Source: Syngnathus acus
Lineage: Eukaryota > Chordata > Actinopteri > Syngnathiformes > Syngnathidae
Reading direction: 5' to 3'
Assembly: GCF_901709675.1 (NCBI RefSeq)
Contig: NC_051088.1
Location: 10,566,193 to 10,630,192, forward strand
Length of the DNA: 64,000 nt
Positions 13,901 to 25,216 of this stretch are shown one piece after another (within the stretch, counting starts at the first letter, position 1; every line of letters starts with the position of its first letter). The position numbers and the translations under genes are program-made. The notes beneath the pieces were generated by a model. That model did not search any database. It saw only the letters and a program-made list of their open reading frames with translations, and had not been told where the DNA came from.

Positions 13901-14777
13901 AAGCAGTGCACACAGTGGTCGTTCAAAGAATACTTCTCTTCTCTCACAAACAATTACATACATAGATAATTACATACAAATGTGTAGAAATTTGATTCCA
14001 TACTTTTTTAAGCAAATATCTATTTATTCCCATTTACCCAAATTTGTACTTCCCGTAAATTGAAAAGCGCCGTAGTCTATCACTGACCTAAGCCAACATT
14101 AAATTCAAGTAATGAGAATCAAAATACAATTACGTCAATATTTGCACATAAACTATTCAAGGCAATAAATACAAATCAAATTAATTTAAAGTTTCAAAGC
14201 TCTATTAGAGCCTTGCTGGCTGCACCATGATTGGAAAAGAGTTTTGAACCATGTAGTGTAGTGTAAATCCAGCCATCCATAATCATTATAAATTGGAAAA
14301 AAATCAAACATCAAACAATAAAAGACAGCACTGTAGGTTTCCTAAAATGTTGGTGCCCCACCAATTTTTTTCCCCCCTCATGTATAAACGTCACTGCTTT
14401 TGCCAACTGTGTGGAGTGATTGTCTGCTGCCATGGAGATGCAGCCTGCTCCATTTGGCCCAAGAGATACTAAAGTGCACAAAATACCGGTAGAGCGAGGA
14501 TAAGAGAAAATAAGCCTCTTCCTCCTTTGCCTTTTCCTGTTGATAGCAGTAGTGTCTCTTCCTCACATGGTCCAGCTTAGCTGGCTAAAGTGGGGAAAAA
14601 ATCGACTGTCTTCTCGCACCCATTTATTTGTGCACAATTTTCTCATTTTGTTTCACCTAAATTAACAACAGGACTAACAAAGTCTAAATCAAACCAATTG
14701 GTTAAATGCAACATAAATTACACTATTATATTCAGTATCACTTTATGTATTTTCATTTAGCACTGTAAAAGGTGGGA

Positions 14778-14781
14778 GCGA

Positions 14782-14879
<98 letters not shown>
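14778..14879. repeat. (GA)n microsatellite
   Basis: About 100 bases of GA with two GTGA interruptions. Purine/pyrimidine strand asymmetry could support triplex formation. The Arg-Glu and Ser-Leu repeat reading frames across it are artefacts of the repeat. Confidence 0.96.
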
Positions 14880-15720
14880 CCTATTTTCATGCCCAACACA
14901 AGTCTAGCACAAAGTGCAGTCCAACTACGAATGAGAGGAGATTTCTTCTGGTATTTTCGCAGATGCACGCAATTAGAGATGGGGATTTGCGTCGTTGTGG
15001 GAGCGAACACAGCCGACTTGTTGCCTGACCAAAAGAAGTGGCTCCTCTCATTCCTTTTAAATTCAGTGTAGAAGTCGAGCATGATCTACATGACAGAAGC
15101 ATAAACTGACTCACTGGAGTCCATCACCCCCTGCAAAGTATGTTGATAAGTAACTCAGAGATCTTGCGGATGATATAAAGATGGCCTGGTGATCACAGCG
15201 GGCCCATTGAGACTGCCATCATGCATCCATGTGGTACTCTTAACACCCAAATGTGAGAAATGTGCCAAAGTGGCTGAGGATAAACTCGTCGAGCACTTTT
15301 CAAGGTGTTGGACACATAAAGCAATGAGGTAAGACAGCCCAGTATTGTGTGCCACTGTGTATTGTGTTTCTGACAGTTTGTAATTAGAGTTGGTCTAAGC
15401 CTGAAATTGACAGTCACCCTAAAGGCAGCAGCCATTGTGAAAAGCTTCACCTGTGCTCCTATATGCTAGTGACTGATGTTCGAAAGTTCTTTCACAGAGG
15501 AATGCCAAGGCTTGGGTGTCAATACACGAAGAATGTCTCTTCAAACAATCTCATTGATCAAGAATTTCACCAATCGATTCGTACTGGGATAGGCTACGGC
15601 AGCCCTGTGACCCTCATTTTCTGACAATTGTTTTTCATAATGAGGAAGTTGTATTCAAACAATTCATTCAATTGTTTAGCAGATGAAAAACAGCTGACAA
15701 GATGACGGCTCGCTAGGTAA

Positions 15721-15724
<4 letters not shown>

Positions 15725-15761
<37 letters not shown>

Positions 15762-15816
15762 TAGGAAGCCGTGACAGACAGATAGGAAGCCGTGACAGAC
15801 ACACAGGAAGCCATGA
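15725..15816. repeat. (GACA)n microsatellite plus 21-bp minisatellite
   Basis: Nine or ten GACA units (15725-15761) grade into a 21-base unit (AGGAAGCC at 15763, 15784 and 15805, period exactly 21). The larger unit contains the tetranucleotide, so it probably arose from it by slippage plus duplication. Confidence 0.9.
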
Positions 15817-15928
15817 CATCCAAAAATGTGACATGTCTGCATGAAAATAAAAGAGTGAAGGCTAAATGTGACAAGTCAGCCAGTTGTATTCAAAGTAAAA
15901 GCATTGTTTTTTGTTTTGTTTTTTTCAG

Positions 15929-16002
15929 AAGACAGCACCAGCTACCCTCCTAAATCACTCTCTGCTGATGGCATTCCGCTCCCAAGACCGAATGGCCTGT
16001 AA
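15929..16002 (+). CDS. Candidate last coding exon of an unidentified gene
   Basis: A long T-rich tract ending TTTTTCAG precedes a 74-base open segment: 2 bases finish a codon, 23 codons follow, then TAA at 16000-16002. The predicted end is rich in Pro and Ser and closes with SADGIPLPRPNGL-stop. The acceptor is good and the composition is protein-like. I do not recognise the protein and found no convincing upstream exon in 1-15.9 kb. It could be a real terminal exon of a gene left of nsfl1c whose other exons lie outside the window, or a chance match. Confidence 0.35.
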
Positions 16003-16489
16003 CTCTGCTGACCTTTAGCTCGGCTGTTAACTCAACACAAGGCCTTGACCCCCCAGGAAGCAGTGTTACTATAGGCCGAGAAGATATACGATACTGACCG
16101 ACACCCGAGAAAGAGGAGGTTGAAAGTTGACAGTGATGATGTCCGATGAAGGCATGCTCCTACATTAGTTTTGCATCTTAAATGCTTGCACACTATACAC
16201 AGGTCCATATCTCAATTTATTTTTATTTCAGTAGTTCAAATGAAAAAAGTCAAATATTGTCACTACACATTGTAAAATATTTAACTATCTTATTATGATT
16301 TTGGTTACAGGTTACAACTAACAAAAATATCTGGAAAAAATAAATATTCAAAATATTTTAGATAAAGAAATTACGTTCAATTTGAAAAGCATTTTTCGAT
16401 TGCCCATCCTTTCTAAATACGTTTCACTTATTGAACTAGTGGAATAAATGAACTTTTCGACAATGTTAAAATTTATTGTGATGTAGTTG

Positions 16490-16561
<72 letters not shown>

Positions 16562-17484
16562 AATAAATTAGGATTTATGATATCAATATCTAGAGCTTCA
16601 ATTCCCTTAGAGTCGGGTAATGAAAAAGTAAAAAACTTGTGCCCAGGGTAAAGAGAACATAAGGTCATGACACAAATGTTATTAGGTACTCCCCAAGGCA
16701 TTGTCTTAAAGCTAAGATAAAGAGCTTCATTGATTGAAAGTTCCTCTCTTTGAACTGCTTCGTTGCCTCATTGGCATGTATCTGAGTGCGATTACCTCAT
16801 CATGTGTACCCTGAAGGTGGAATATCCAAAAGGAAGAAAAATATAAACTCGGCTGCTTAAAATCACTGTAATGCATTATTTTTTTCCCCTTGATGAGTCT
16901 TGTGCCATTGGATAGGATTTCTTCTGCAGCATTATAAAGAACTTCCAGCAGGAATTAACTCTCTATGATGTGTCAGAAAGGTGAGATAGAGGGATTACAA
17001 AGTGTGAGGAAATGTGGAATTAGTGAAGATTGCTGTTTAAGAAGTTTCCTAATCTGAAATGGAGATGAGATGGGATGGCATAAGATTAATGGAAGGGATT
17101 AGATGTAAACTCTAATAACGTCCATGTGCTGCATTAAGGGAGGGAGTGTTTGCATTTTTCAAAAAAAATATATATATATATTCATATTTGTTAAAACACA
17201 AGAGGAAATGAAGGCATTTAGCAATGGTCAGACAAACAATTTAATCAACAATCCAGGCTACTGCCCTCATTAATCACAACCTTTTGATTTAAAAAAAAAT
17301 CTTTATGATGACGCCTTGAGACGAGGGTTGTTATCCCTTCGTGGGCCCACATTACCATCTCGTGGCCAAAAGTATTGCAGCACACACAAAATAAAACCAC
17401 ACTAGAAATGAGCTTCTAATAAATAAACTGTATTATTACTTAAAATGGCAATACTCCACTGTTTGGCATCCAATTATTTATGTT
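16003..17484. other. Upstream flank of nsfl1c, no gene seen
   Basis: AT-rich sequence with an AT microsatellite at 16490-16560. At 17353-17380 there is a short block, GTGGCCAAAAGTATTG, which resembles the end of a dispersed fish DNA transposon. I see no exon. Confidence 0.6.
16490..16560. repeat. (AT)n microsatellite
   Basis: About 70 bases of TA/AT. It is self-complementary and so able to extrude a cruciform. Confidence 0.95.
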
Positions 17485-17553
17485 TGTTTACGTGTTATTA
17501 CGACGCGTGGGTTGCAACCAAATAGGAACGAACGTCTGTGTTTCGTTTCCGAG

Positions 17554-17596
17554 CCGGAAGCGGAAGCGGTGCTGAGCGAACAAACCAAAATGGCGA
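17554..17596 (+). promoter_or_regulatory. nsfl1c: nsfl1c core promoter: ETS sites and YY1-type start
   Basis: CCGGAAG at 17554-17560, followed at once by a second GGAAG core, matches the ETS/GABP consensus. The start codon lies in AAAATGGCG (17588-17596), which matches the YY1 element that overlaps the initiator ATG of many housekeeping genes. No TATA box is evident. This combination is typical of TATA-less constitutive promoters, as expected for p47. Transcription start not determined. Confidence 0.6.
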
Positions 17597-19640
17597 GCCA
17601 AGAGGAGTCGGTGCGGGAGTTCGTGGCTGTTACTGATGTCGACGAGGAGAGGGCCCGCTTCTTCTTGGAGTCTGCTGGTTGGAATTTGCAGGTACGGGCT
17701 TTACCCTTGAACCTCGGTTCCGATGTTCTGCAAGATATAAACAGATCAGACAACATAACTGCGACGAGTGAGTTAGCTACCTGGCTAATTTTAGCGTGTG
17801 TTGCCGGTAATTTATGCAAGTCACTGACTGACAATAGCCGCGAGTCTTTTTCTGTCATCAGCCCTGCGGCTGTTGAAAAAGCAGATGACGAGTAAAGTTG
17901 CAAAAACACTTGTTCCTAGAATGTCACCCCCATTTCGCTCCTACACGTAAAATTGTGGCTCCTGATCGTCGCGAGCCTGTTTAGCTAGTCATCGACCAAA
18001 TCGTTGTTACTTTTACAGTGTTGTGGACCAATTAAAATATCGATGACGTCAAAATGCTGAGGCGATCGTGTAGTCATCACAACAGAGACTGTCAACGTAT
18101 TTTTATTACGTTTTTCTATAAACGTATTTAATTGCTTTCTTAGAGAAGCGCTTGCCACTGGGCTTGTTTGAATTTGAATCCAAGTTTCGACAACACTTGC
18201 TCGACAATTAGACAACGTTGTTTCCTTTCCTAGTCTAATTAAGTCGGTGTAGCAACTTGCTGCTACAGTAGGCAGAGTCCAAAGGAACTCGATCATAGGC
18301 CAATAAGAAAACAGTGCTGTCTGTGCCCAGGATACCTGATGCTGAGACCTGAGTTGAACAGGACAGAGAGAGGCGGTAGGAACAGGAACTCTCACAAATA
18401 ATTGTCTCCAAAAATATCATTGAAAGTATTTTGAAGTAAGTAGGAATGTCCCGCTCAAATTTCTTTCTGCAACCAAACAAGAAACACTGGATTGCCGATG
18501 CCCAGTCTTGATCTAATGCATGAAGAAGACAAATACAAGGGGCTAATAAATGAGAATGGGTATGGTCAAAATGTTAATGTCGCCATAATGAAATACAGTT
18601 TATCCCCATTAAGGGTTTTCTCCAAATTACATCAAATGAATGACTATTTCTATTGTCTTTCCCTTATGCATATATAACTGATTTTATTCACATATATATA
18701 CGTAAATGAAATGAACCACAAATATCCAGTTTACAAATACCCTTTCAAATATGTAGTATAAACCGTTTTCAAGTATTACAATAAAATGCCACAAATTAAA
18801 ACAAATAAAGTGCATCAAATAATATTCAGTGTGTCTACCATTGAACCAGTTAAAGTACTAATGGTGAATCGGCCAACAACCTCCCGCGTCAAGTACTAAT
18901 CGGGCCCGGGTTCTTGCGGTCCGTTTATATTCATGACTGCTGAATTCCCAAGATCACTCAAGAGATGCGAAAAACTGGAGTCATATCTTTGAACCAAATC
19001 CACTCACGACCCTTGAGACGGGTAGTTCTACACCTAAATTTGGTAACTGAATGAATTTCTCTCTTGCCTTTTCACAGCTGGCACTTGGCAGTTTCTTTGA
19101 GGACGGAACTGACGACGACATTGTGGCACTTCCCCCACCCGAAGGAGGCACCTCAATGTCCAGATCCACGGTCCCGAGGTTGTCATTTCTTCTAACAAAT
19201 GTTGGCCATTTTTTAATTGGGCCACGATGTCAGGTACACCTGCACAAGCTGAGAGTTGTATCAAACATACACTACATGATCACAGTGATTGATACATTGA
19301 GAATTTTCATTGTAGATCAGAATAAGTCCTGTTCCAAATGTTAATACAAACCTGATACAGAGCAGATATGTGCCGCTGTGAGGCCAGTGTAAACATATCA
19401 GACTAGAAATCTAAATAACAGAAAAGACAAATATTGTCTCATTTTTTTTATCCGACCTCAGCTTGTGCAGGTGTACTTGATATAACTTTATCTAACGGTC
19501 TATCCCACCATCATCAGCTCTCAGCACCGAGTGACGTCATTCAGAGACTTAATACACGAAGCAGAAGAAGAGAGTGATGAGGAGGAAGGTCAAAGGTCAG
19601 TCAGTAAATCACTAAAATGTATTCAGCATGTGACTGACTG

Positions 19641-19672
<32 letters not shown>

Positions 19673-22235
19673 ACGTTACACTGGTGTGCGTTCTTTGCTG
19701 CATTCATGCGGGCCATGGAAAATTGCCAACCCTTCCACTCGCTCTCGGTCACAACTCCCAAGTATTGCCTTGGTCACTGAAATATGGTGCTATTTGATTT
19801 CATATGAATTGGTACTCGACAGCGCCAACTGACTGTACTGCGAACTTTCGTACTCATCCCTAGTAGGGTTAGCAATGACTTCAGTGGGGGAAAAAGTGGA
19901 AAGCCAATTCAATCACCCAACCTTAAACCAATAAAGCAAGCAGTTTACCTCAAGAAGAGGAGACTAAAGGGAGAACCCCCCTTTCCACTCCTTCAAAAAA
20001 AATTTTTAAAAACGTGCAGAAGACAGCAAAAAAATATATATTACTCAAGTTTTCCTTTGTGAACTAATTGAGATGCTTAGCCTTTGGTTGGGTAATCTAT
20101 GATGTGTCTCCCTCCAGGTTCTTTGCAGGTGGATCAGAACGCAGTGGGCAGCAAATTGTCGGGCCTCCTAAAAAGAAGAGTCCCAATGAAGTGGTGGAAG
20201 ATTTGTTCAAAGGCGCCAAAGAGCACGGTGCTGTGCCCCTGGAGCGCAGTGGGAAGGGGGCAGGAGAATCCAGCAGAGCAAAAGTAAAATGAAGGAAACA
20301 TTTTAAATGTTTTTCAGATTTTAGGTTTTGATTTTTCTTTTTTTGTTGCATTGTCTTCTCATGACTTAGGCCTTTGGTGGAGGTGGATACAGGCTCGGAG
20401 CAGCTCCTGAAGAGGAGTCAGCATATGTTTCTGCTGGGAGACGTGATCAAAACGCCATACAGGATGTGAGTAGGCGCTATGGTGATTTTTCTTTGTATTC
20501 TCATTGGTATTTTATTTTTATTAACTTACTACACCATAATCACCACCCACATTAATTTTTGTAAAGCGTGTTGAATAAGGCAAAATGTATATGCATACCA
20601 TTTACCATTAAAGTCTTTCTTAGAATGTCTGGCACTAGAAAGCTGGGAGGGGTTGCAAAGAATAACTGCTTAGTGAGTCAGAGAAGGAGACGTGCTTTGA
20701 ATTCAAACAGGCGATCTAATGACAGATAATGATATCGTGTGTACATGCTAGCATTAACAATCTACTGTATGCCTTCCACATGAAGCACACAAACTTGTAT
20801 TGAATATGCTAACACAATTTATTCAGATGTCTAATTGGTAAAAAAGACAACAATAAAAACGTCAGTAACATTTTGGAATAGGGGAACATTTCACTGAGCA
20901 GTAACACACTTGCCTTTGGTATGTTCTCAAATGGAATTGTTCATTTATTTTCAGTGCATCCTTTTACCATGTTTAGGTACACGTAGTGCTGAAACTGTGG
21001 AAGTCAGGTTTCAGTCTGGATGACGGCGAACTCCGGAACTACAACGATCCTGCCAACGCTCACTTCCTTGAGGCGATCCGCAGAGGGTATTCACTTGTTG
21101 AATGAACCTAACACGTGTTTTGGTTGCGACGCATTGTTGCAAATTTGTATAACATACATATAGGCGCATACACACACGCAGCATGCTGCTCCACTTTGAC
21201 GAACGTTATGTCACGCTGCAGGGAGATTCCCTTAGAGCTAAGGCAGCGTTCACGTGGGGGCCAGGTCAACCTGGACATGGAGGACCACAGAGATGAAGAC
21301 TTCACCAAACCCAAAATGGCCTTCAGAGCCTTTGGAGGAGAGGGACAAAAATTAGGAAGGTGAGATTTAATTCCTCCTTTCTTTTGTTTTGTTTCAATCA
21401 CATCTGTTTTTCTCTATTATTATTATTATTTGTTTGTGGAGCAGAAACTTATTTAAATGACAAAACTATATAAATCTAAGGAGAACACATCTACAACTGG
21501 TTCAAATTAAAAAGATGAAATTCAAGTAGACACTTAAGTGCGTATTTAACTAATACACATAAACTCGACCAATTAAACATTGAAAGAATATTGAAACAAG
21601 TGAGTTTTTGTATTGCAACGTGTAGTTTTGATCGCAACCTAAAAATACAAAAGAACTTTTTCCTATAAATAAGTCACACCCTCTTTCAGATTTTTACCAG
21701 CCAATGAAAAATGGAAAGAGAGCTTTGCAAAAAGATTAAGAACAATTTAACGTGGCTCGGTTCTGATCGTTGTTTTGTGCACGTTTTCTTCTCCCAGTGC
21801 CGCCCCAGAGTTGGTTTCTGGTCCCGCCCACTCTCAGCAGGACCAAGCAGCGAACGAAGCCCAGGCCAGTGCCTCCGTGAGCCTAGACACCTCCCAGCCC
21901 GTCACCAACATACAGATCCGACTGGCGGATGGCGGCAGGCTGGTACAAAAATTCAACCATACCCACAGGTACCACAAAGATCATTAAAAACAATCTTGCA
22001 TGCTTCGTTGGCAGAAATGATTGTTGCTCAATGAGCGTGGTCAAACTTGTGATGGTTCTCTGCACCCACCAGGGTGTCTGATCTACGGCAGTTTGTGGTG
22101 GCGGCCCGGCCCACCATGGCGGCCAGAGCGTTTGTCCTGATGACCACCTTCCCCAACAAGGAGCTGTCGGACGAGAGCCAGACACTTCAGCAGGCCAACC
22201 TCCTCAACGCTGTCATTGTGCAGCGGTTACAATGA
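17590..22235 (+). CDS. nsfl1c: NSFL1 cofactor p47 (p97/VCP adaptor)
   Basis: Nine coding exons: 17590-17691, 19078-19178, 19518-19595, 20118-20283, 20370-20465, 20977-21086, 21222-21359, 21798-21968, 22073-22235. They join in phase to 374 aa (human p47 is 370). Visible domains: N-terminal UBA (about 1-45, REFVAVT...[11 protein letters not shown]); basic PPKKKSPNE stretch (about 108-116); SHP box [10 protein letters not shown] (150-159) that binds the p97 N domain; SEP domain (about 182-246); C-terminal UBX (about 295-374) with the TTFPN loop at 345-349 that docks on p97. p47 recruits p97 ATPase to ubiquitin- and syntaxin-5-dependent fusion of Golgi, ER and nuclear envelope membranes after mitosis. 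The start follows from the match to human exon 1 and its YY1-type context. The acidic linker after exon 3 matches the family. No disruption seen. Confidence 0.97.
19230..19480. mobile_element. Candidate MITE in nsfl1c intron 2
   Basis: About 22-base inverted repeats close a roughly 250-bp segment: AGGTACACCTGCACAAGCTGAG (19232-19253) and its near-perfect reverse complement at about 19456-19477. The interior is non-coding. Size and terminal inverted repeats fit a miniature inverted-repeat DNA transposon. Target duplication is not clear. Confidence 0.5.
19632..19664. repeat. (GACT)n microsatellite
   Basis: About eight tandem GACT units in intron 3 of nsfl1c, grading into GACG units. Confidence 0.9.
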
Positions 22236-22825
22236 AGCTGGAGGTAAAGACCACCGCCCAAGCCTGAGCGGCCACCTTTCCCCCCTTGAAACCTGCTGCC
22301 CCTCCTTCCCTGAGGAGGAGACACAGACTTCTGTTTGGACCTCTATTTTCTCATTTTTATTTTCTAAAAAGGATTCTCCCTAGCATCCATCTCTTGTCTA
22401 CGCTGACTGCAGAAGAAGAGATGTTGCCGGTTTTCTAACCTTGCATCATCTACAGTATGGTGCCCATCAGTAAAGTAGCACAATCTCATTTGGTTCTCAA
22501 GTCTGCATAGGGCCGACATTCTGGTTCCCGTTGTTTATGTGGAACAAACCAACGAACCACAACAAAGTCTCTTTTGGTTCAAATTAGTTTCTTATTTTCT
22601 CTTTTTGATCAACAGTGTATGATGATTATCACAGCAAGACTGCAGGATTTTGTTTTTGTGTGGCATCGCAGATAGTTATTGTTTTATTATTAATACAAAC
22701 TGGTTATAGAGTGAAAAGAGTTCACAATGTAGATTGTAAACGCTGGCTCGTAGCTGTGGAAGGTGGACATCTTCTATGCATCCTGGGGCAACATGGGAAT
22801 ACATTTGGACCTCTGAGAAAATAAA
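22236..22825 (+). other. nsfl1c: nsfl1c 3' UTR
   Basis: Sequence after the TGA has no further exon and leads to an AATAAA at 22820-22825. A second AATAAA lies at 22915-22920. An end near 22840 or 22940 is expected. Confidence 0.6.
22820..22825 (+). terminator. nsfl1c: Candidate poly(A) signal of nsfl1c
   Basis: Canonical AATAAA about 585 bases after the stop codon, with a T/G-rich stretch following. A second copy at 22915-22920 may give a longer form. Confidence 0.6.
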
Positions 22826-23593
22826 TTCATACGATCAACGTGTAAAGAGCTCTTGTTTTCCATAAAGTAGGGAAATACCCACTGCTACTCGGAAATTGTC
22901 AGTGTGATTATAACAATAAATGCCATACTGTCTTTTGGATTCATTTTAATGTCAGACTGTAAAATGGGAATGTTTTTAACGCAGGGTGATATTCAACTTT
23001 CTGCTTGCTTTGTATACAGGATCAGGCATTAATCAATTTAATCTGTGTGGATTTTGATATATATATTTTTTTTTTATATGGTCATTCCACATAAATTCAA
23101 TTACATAACAAATGTCCAAAGAAATATATTAATCAAAGCAATAGTTATTTATTGACCTGTTGGAAACAACAAAAATACGTTGCTTTTCCCCTTTTAAATT
23201 GAGCACAAAAATATATTTTACTTTGAAGTCTGAAACCGGAACGATGCATCATGAAGGAGACAAGCTTGCTGTCCAGTTCATCGCGAGAACGGATCAGTGA
23301 GGCAACGAACCCTGACTTTCCCGTTCGCGAACGAGTCAATGGGTCAACTGCATCAACGGATCAGTCAGTGAACGTGTTTTATGCGCGTTTTCTCCAAGCT
23401 AACGGCTAACTTTATTGCATGAAGGGATGCGCCATTATGCAACAACGGGGAGATTATGCTTCGCTTTGGGTAATCTTGATTTTATAACACTTAAAATAAT
23501 GTGTATGCATATATACGCCTAAATATTGTGATCCAATATATGTACTGCAATTTCACATTAGATTGCTGGTCTGAAATTTACTTTTATTATTAT

Positions 23594-23933
23594 CCATCCA
23601 TCCATCCATTTTCTGAACCGCTTAGTCCCAACGGGGGTCGCGGGCGTGCTGGAGCCTATCCCAGCCGTCATCGGGCAGTAGGCGGGGGACACCCTGAACC
23701 GGTTGCCAGCCAATTGCAGGGCACACAGAGACAAACAACCATTTGCACTCGCACTCACACCTCGGGACAATTTGGAGTCTTCAATCGACATACCAAGCAT
23801 GTTTTTGGGATGTGCCCGGAGAAAACCGACGCGGGCCCGGGGAGAACATGCAAACTCCACACAGGGAGGGCCGGAGGTGGAATCGAACCCGCACCCTCCT
23901 AACTGTGAGCCGCCAGTGCTCCACCGAGCCGCC
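23594..23933 (-). mobile_element. tRNA-headed SINE with (ATGG)n tail, inserted in left palindrome arm
   Basis: Nearly full-length copy on the minus strand. The tail (CCAT)n is at 23594-23607 and the head, with GGTTCGATTCC-like B box sequence, lies near 23870-23933. The right palindrome arm lacks it, so it inserted into the TTATTATT stretch after the palindrome formed. Reading frames across it are not genes. Confidence 0.85.
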
Positions 23934-24035
23934 TTTTTTTATTATTATTATTATTTTAATATTAAAACCTGTTAAAACTTGTCTGGTGTTTTATTCCTTG
24001 TTTTTATATTTTTGGGCATGAAAACAAAAATCTGA

Positions 24036-24201
24036 CATTTTTTATTTATTTATTTATTATTATTATTTTTGTGTTGTTTACTTGTATGTATATTGTGTAC
24101 TATGTCTTGTCACCGTGGGATAGTGGGAACGTAATTTCGATTTCTTTGTGTGTCTTGGCATGTGAAGAAATTGACAATAAAGCAGACTTTGACTTTGATT
24201 T
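24036..24201 (+). mobile_element. 5'-truncated LINE 3' end
   Basis: Ends with GACAATAAAGCAGACTTTG and a short TTTGACT-type repeat, the usual 3' end of L2/CR1-like fish non-LTR elements. It interrupts the left palindrome arm: the right arm runs straight through ACATTTGGTAAACTGC where this block sits. Exact family not assigned. Confidence 0.6.
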
Positions 24202-24596
24202 GGTTAACTGCTTTATATGACAATATGTATATGTGTTTTACGTTGTGTAATATGTGTTGGTGTCCCCCAAAATAAAGAGCAAGTAGTCAAATACACATTC
24301 TTGACACGTACAAAAAATGCATAAAGTTATTAGGTACACCTGAAAATGGCGGCGTACCTAAAGGAGTGTCTGTGTGACATCACAGATCAAACAGCCAATC
24401 AGAAAGTGGGGGTGAGGGCGGGTGTGGCACTTTTCACTTTCAGTTAAGCTTTGGCCATGATTTTTCCCTAATGAACTGGCTGTTATTAGGTACACTTGAA
24501 AATGGCGATGTACCTAATGGAGTGTCTGAGTGATGTCACAGATCAACCAGCCAATCAGAAAGTGGGGGGAGGGCGGCTGTGGCACTTTTCACTTAA

Positions 24597-24805
24597 ACCA
24601 GGGGTGTCGACCTCCAGTCCTCGAGGGGCCGCGTTCCAATATGTTTTCCAAGTTACCCTCGTTAAACACACCTGCGTGAAAAGTTTTTGGTCACTTTCAC
24701 GGTCTGCAGTAGCTAAAACTTTTCACGCAGGTGCACTTAACGAGGGAATCTTGGAAAACATGTTGGAATGCGGCCCAGAGGACTAGCGCTTGACACCTGT
24801 GACCT
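24597..24805. mobile_element. hAT-like MITE with long inverted arms (full copy)
   Basis: Begins CAGGGGTGTCGACCTCCAG and ends with its inverted counterpart ...GCGCTTGACACCTG. The arms continue inward through the GGCCGC and GTTTTCCAAG blocks to CCCTCGTTAA. The CAGGGGTGTC end is typical of short hAT-type elements in vertebrates. The later copies at 24892 and 25127 keep the hairpin and right side but have lost the left end. Confidence 0.65.
24656..24746. repeat. Hairpin copy 1 (loop in reverse orientation)
   Basis: Arms of about 32 bases, CCCTCGTTAA...GTGAAAAGTTTT and its reverse complement, enclose a loop reading TCACTTTCACGGTCTGCAG. In the two later copies the loop reads the other way (CTGCAGAACGTGAAAGTG). 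Confidence 0.9.
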
Positions 24806-24891
24806 TTGACCATGATATTGCCCTAATAAAGTGGCCTGTTATTAGGTACACTTGAAAATGGCAGTGTACCTAATGGAGTGTCCATGTGATT

Positions 24892-24981
24892 CCCTCGTTA
24901 AGCGCACCTGCGTGAAAAGTTTTAGCTCCTGCAGAACGTGAAAGTGTCAAAAACTTTTCACGCAGGTGCGCTTAACGAGGG
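24892..24981. repeat. Hairpin copy 2
   Basis: 32-base perfect arms around a loop containing CTCCTGCAGAACGTGAAAG. It is identical to copy 3. Confidence 0.95.
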
Positions 24982-25126
24982 TCACTTGGAAAACATGTTG
25001 GAACGTGGCCCCGAGGACTAGAGCTTAACACCTGTGACCTTTGACCATGATATTTCCCTAATAAAGTGGCCTGTTATTAGGTACACTTGAAAATGGCGGT
25101 GTACCTAATGGAGTGTCCGTGTGATT

Positions 25127-25216
25127 CCCTCGTTAAGCGCACCTGCGTGAAAAGTTTTAGCTCCTGCAGAACGTGAAAGTGTCAAAAACTTTTCACGCAG
25201 GTGCGCTTAACGAGGG
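25127..25216. repeat. Hairpin copy 3
   Basis: Same arms and loop as copy 2, 235 bases further on. Confidence 0.95.

Larger units (their letters stand above)
1..15928. other. Intergenic or unrecognised region, no gene identified
   Basis: I read both strands and found no stretch with both a recognisable protein and consistent splice borders. Open frames of 60-130 codons occur, but they have no domain signature and several run through microsatellites. Contents that can be named are listed separately: GT, CA and GA microsatellites, a short telomere-type run, a long degenerate telomere-like minisatellite, an 86-bp tandem duplication and a SINE tail. A stretch near 1190-1640 looks like an old dispersed repeat but I cannot name it. 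Part of this region could be intron of the gene whose candidate last exon lies at 15929-16002. Confidence 0.6.

Noticed and set aside
23501-24021. Open frames of 90-133 codons
   Set aside because: They lie within the SINE insertion. Similar frames at 26935-27424 and 54278-54869 are the other SINE copies.
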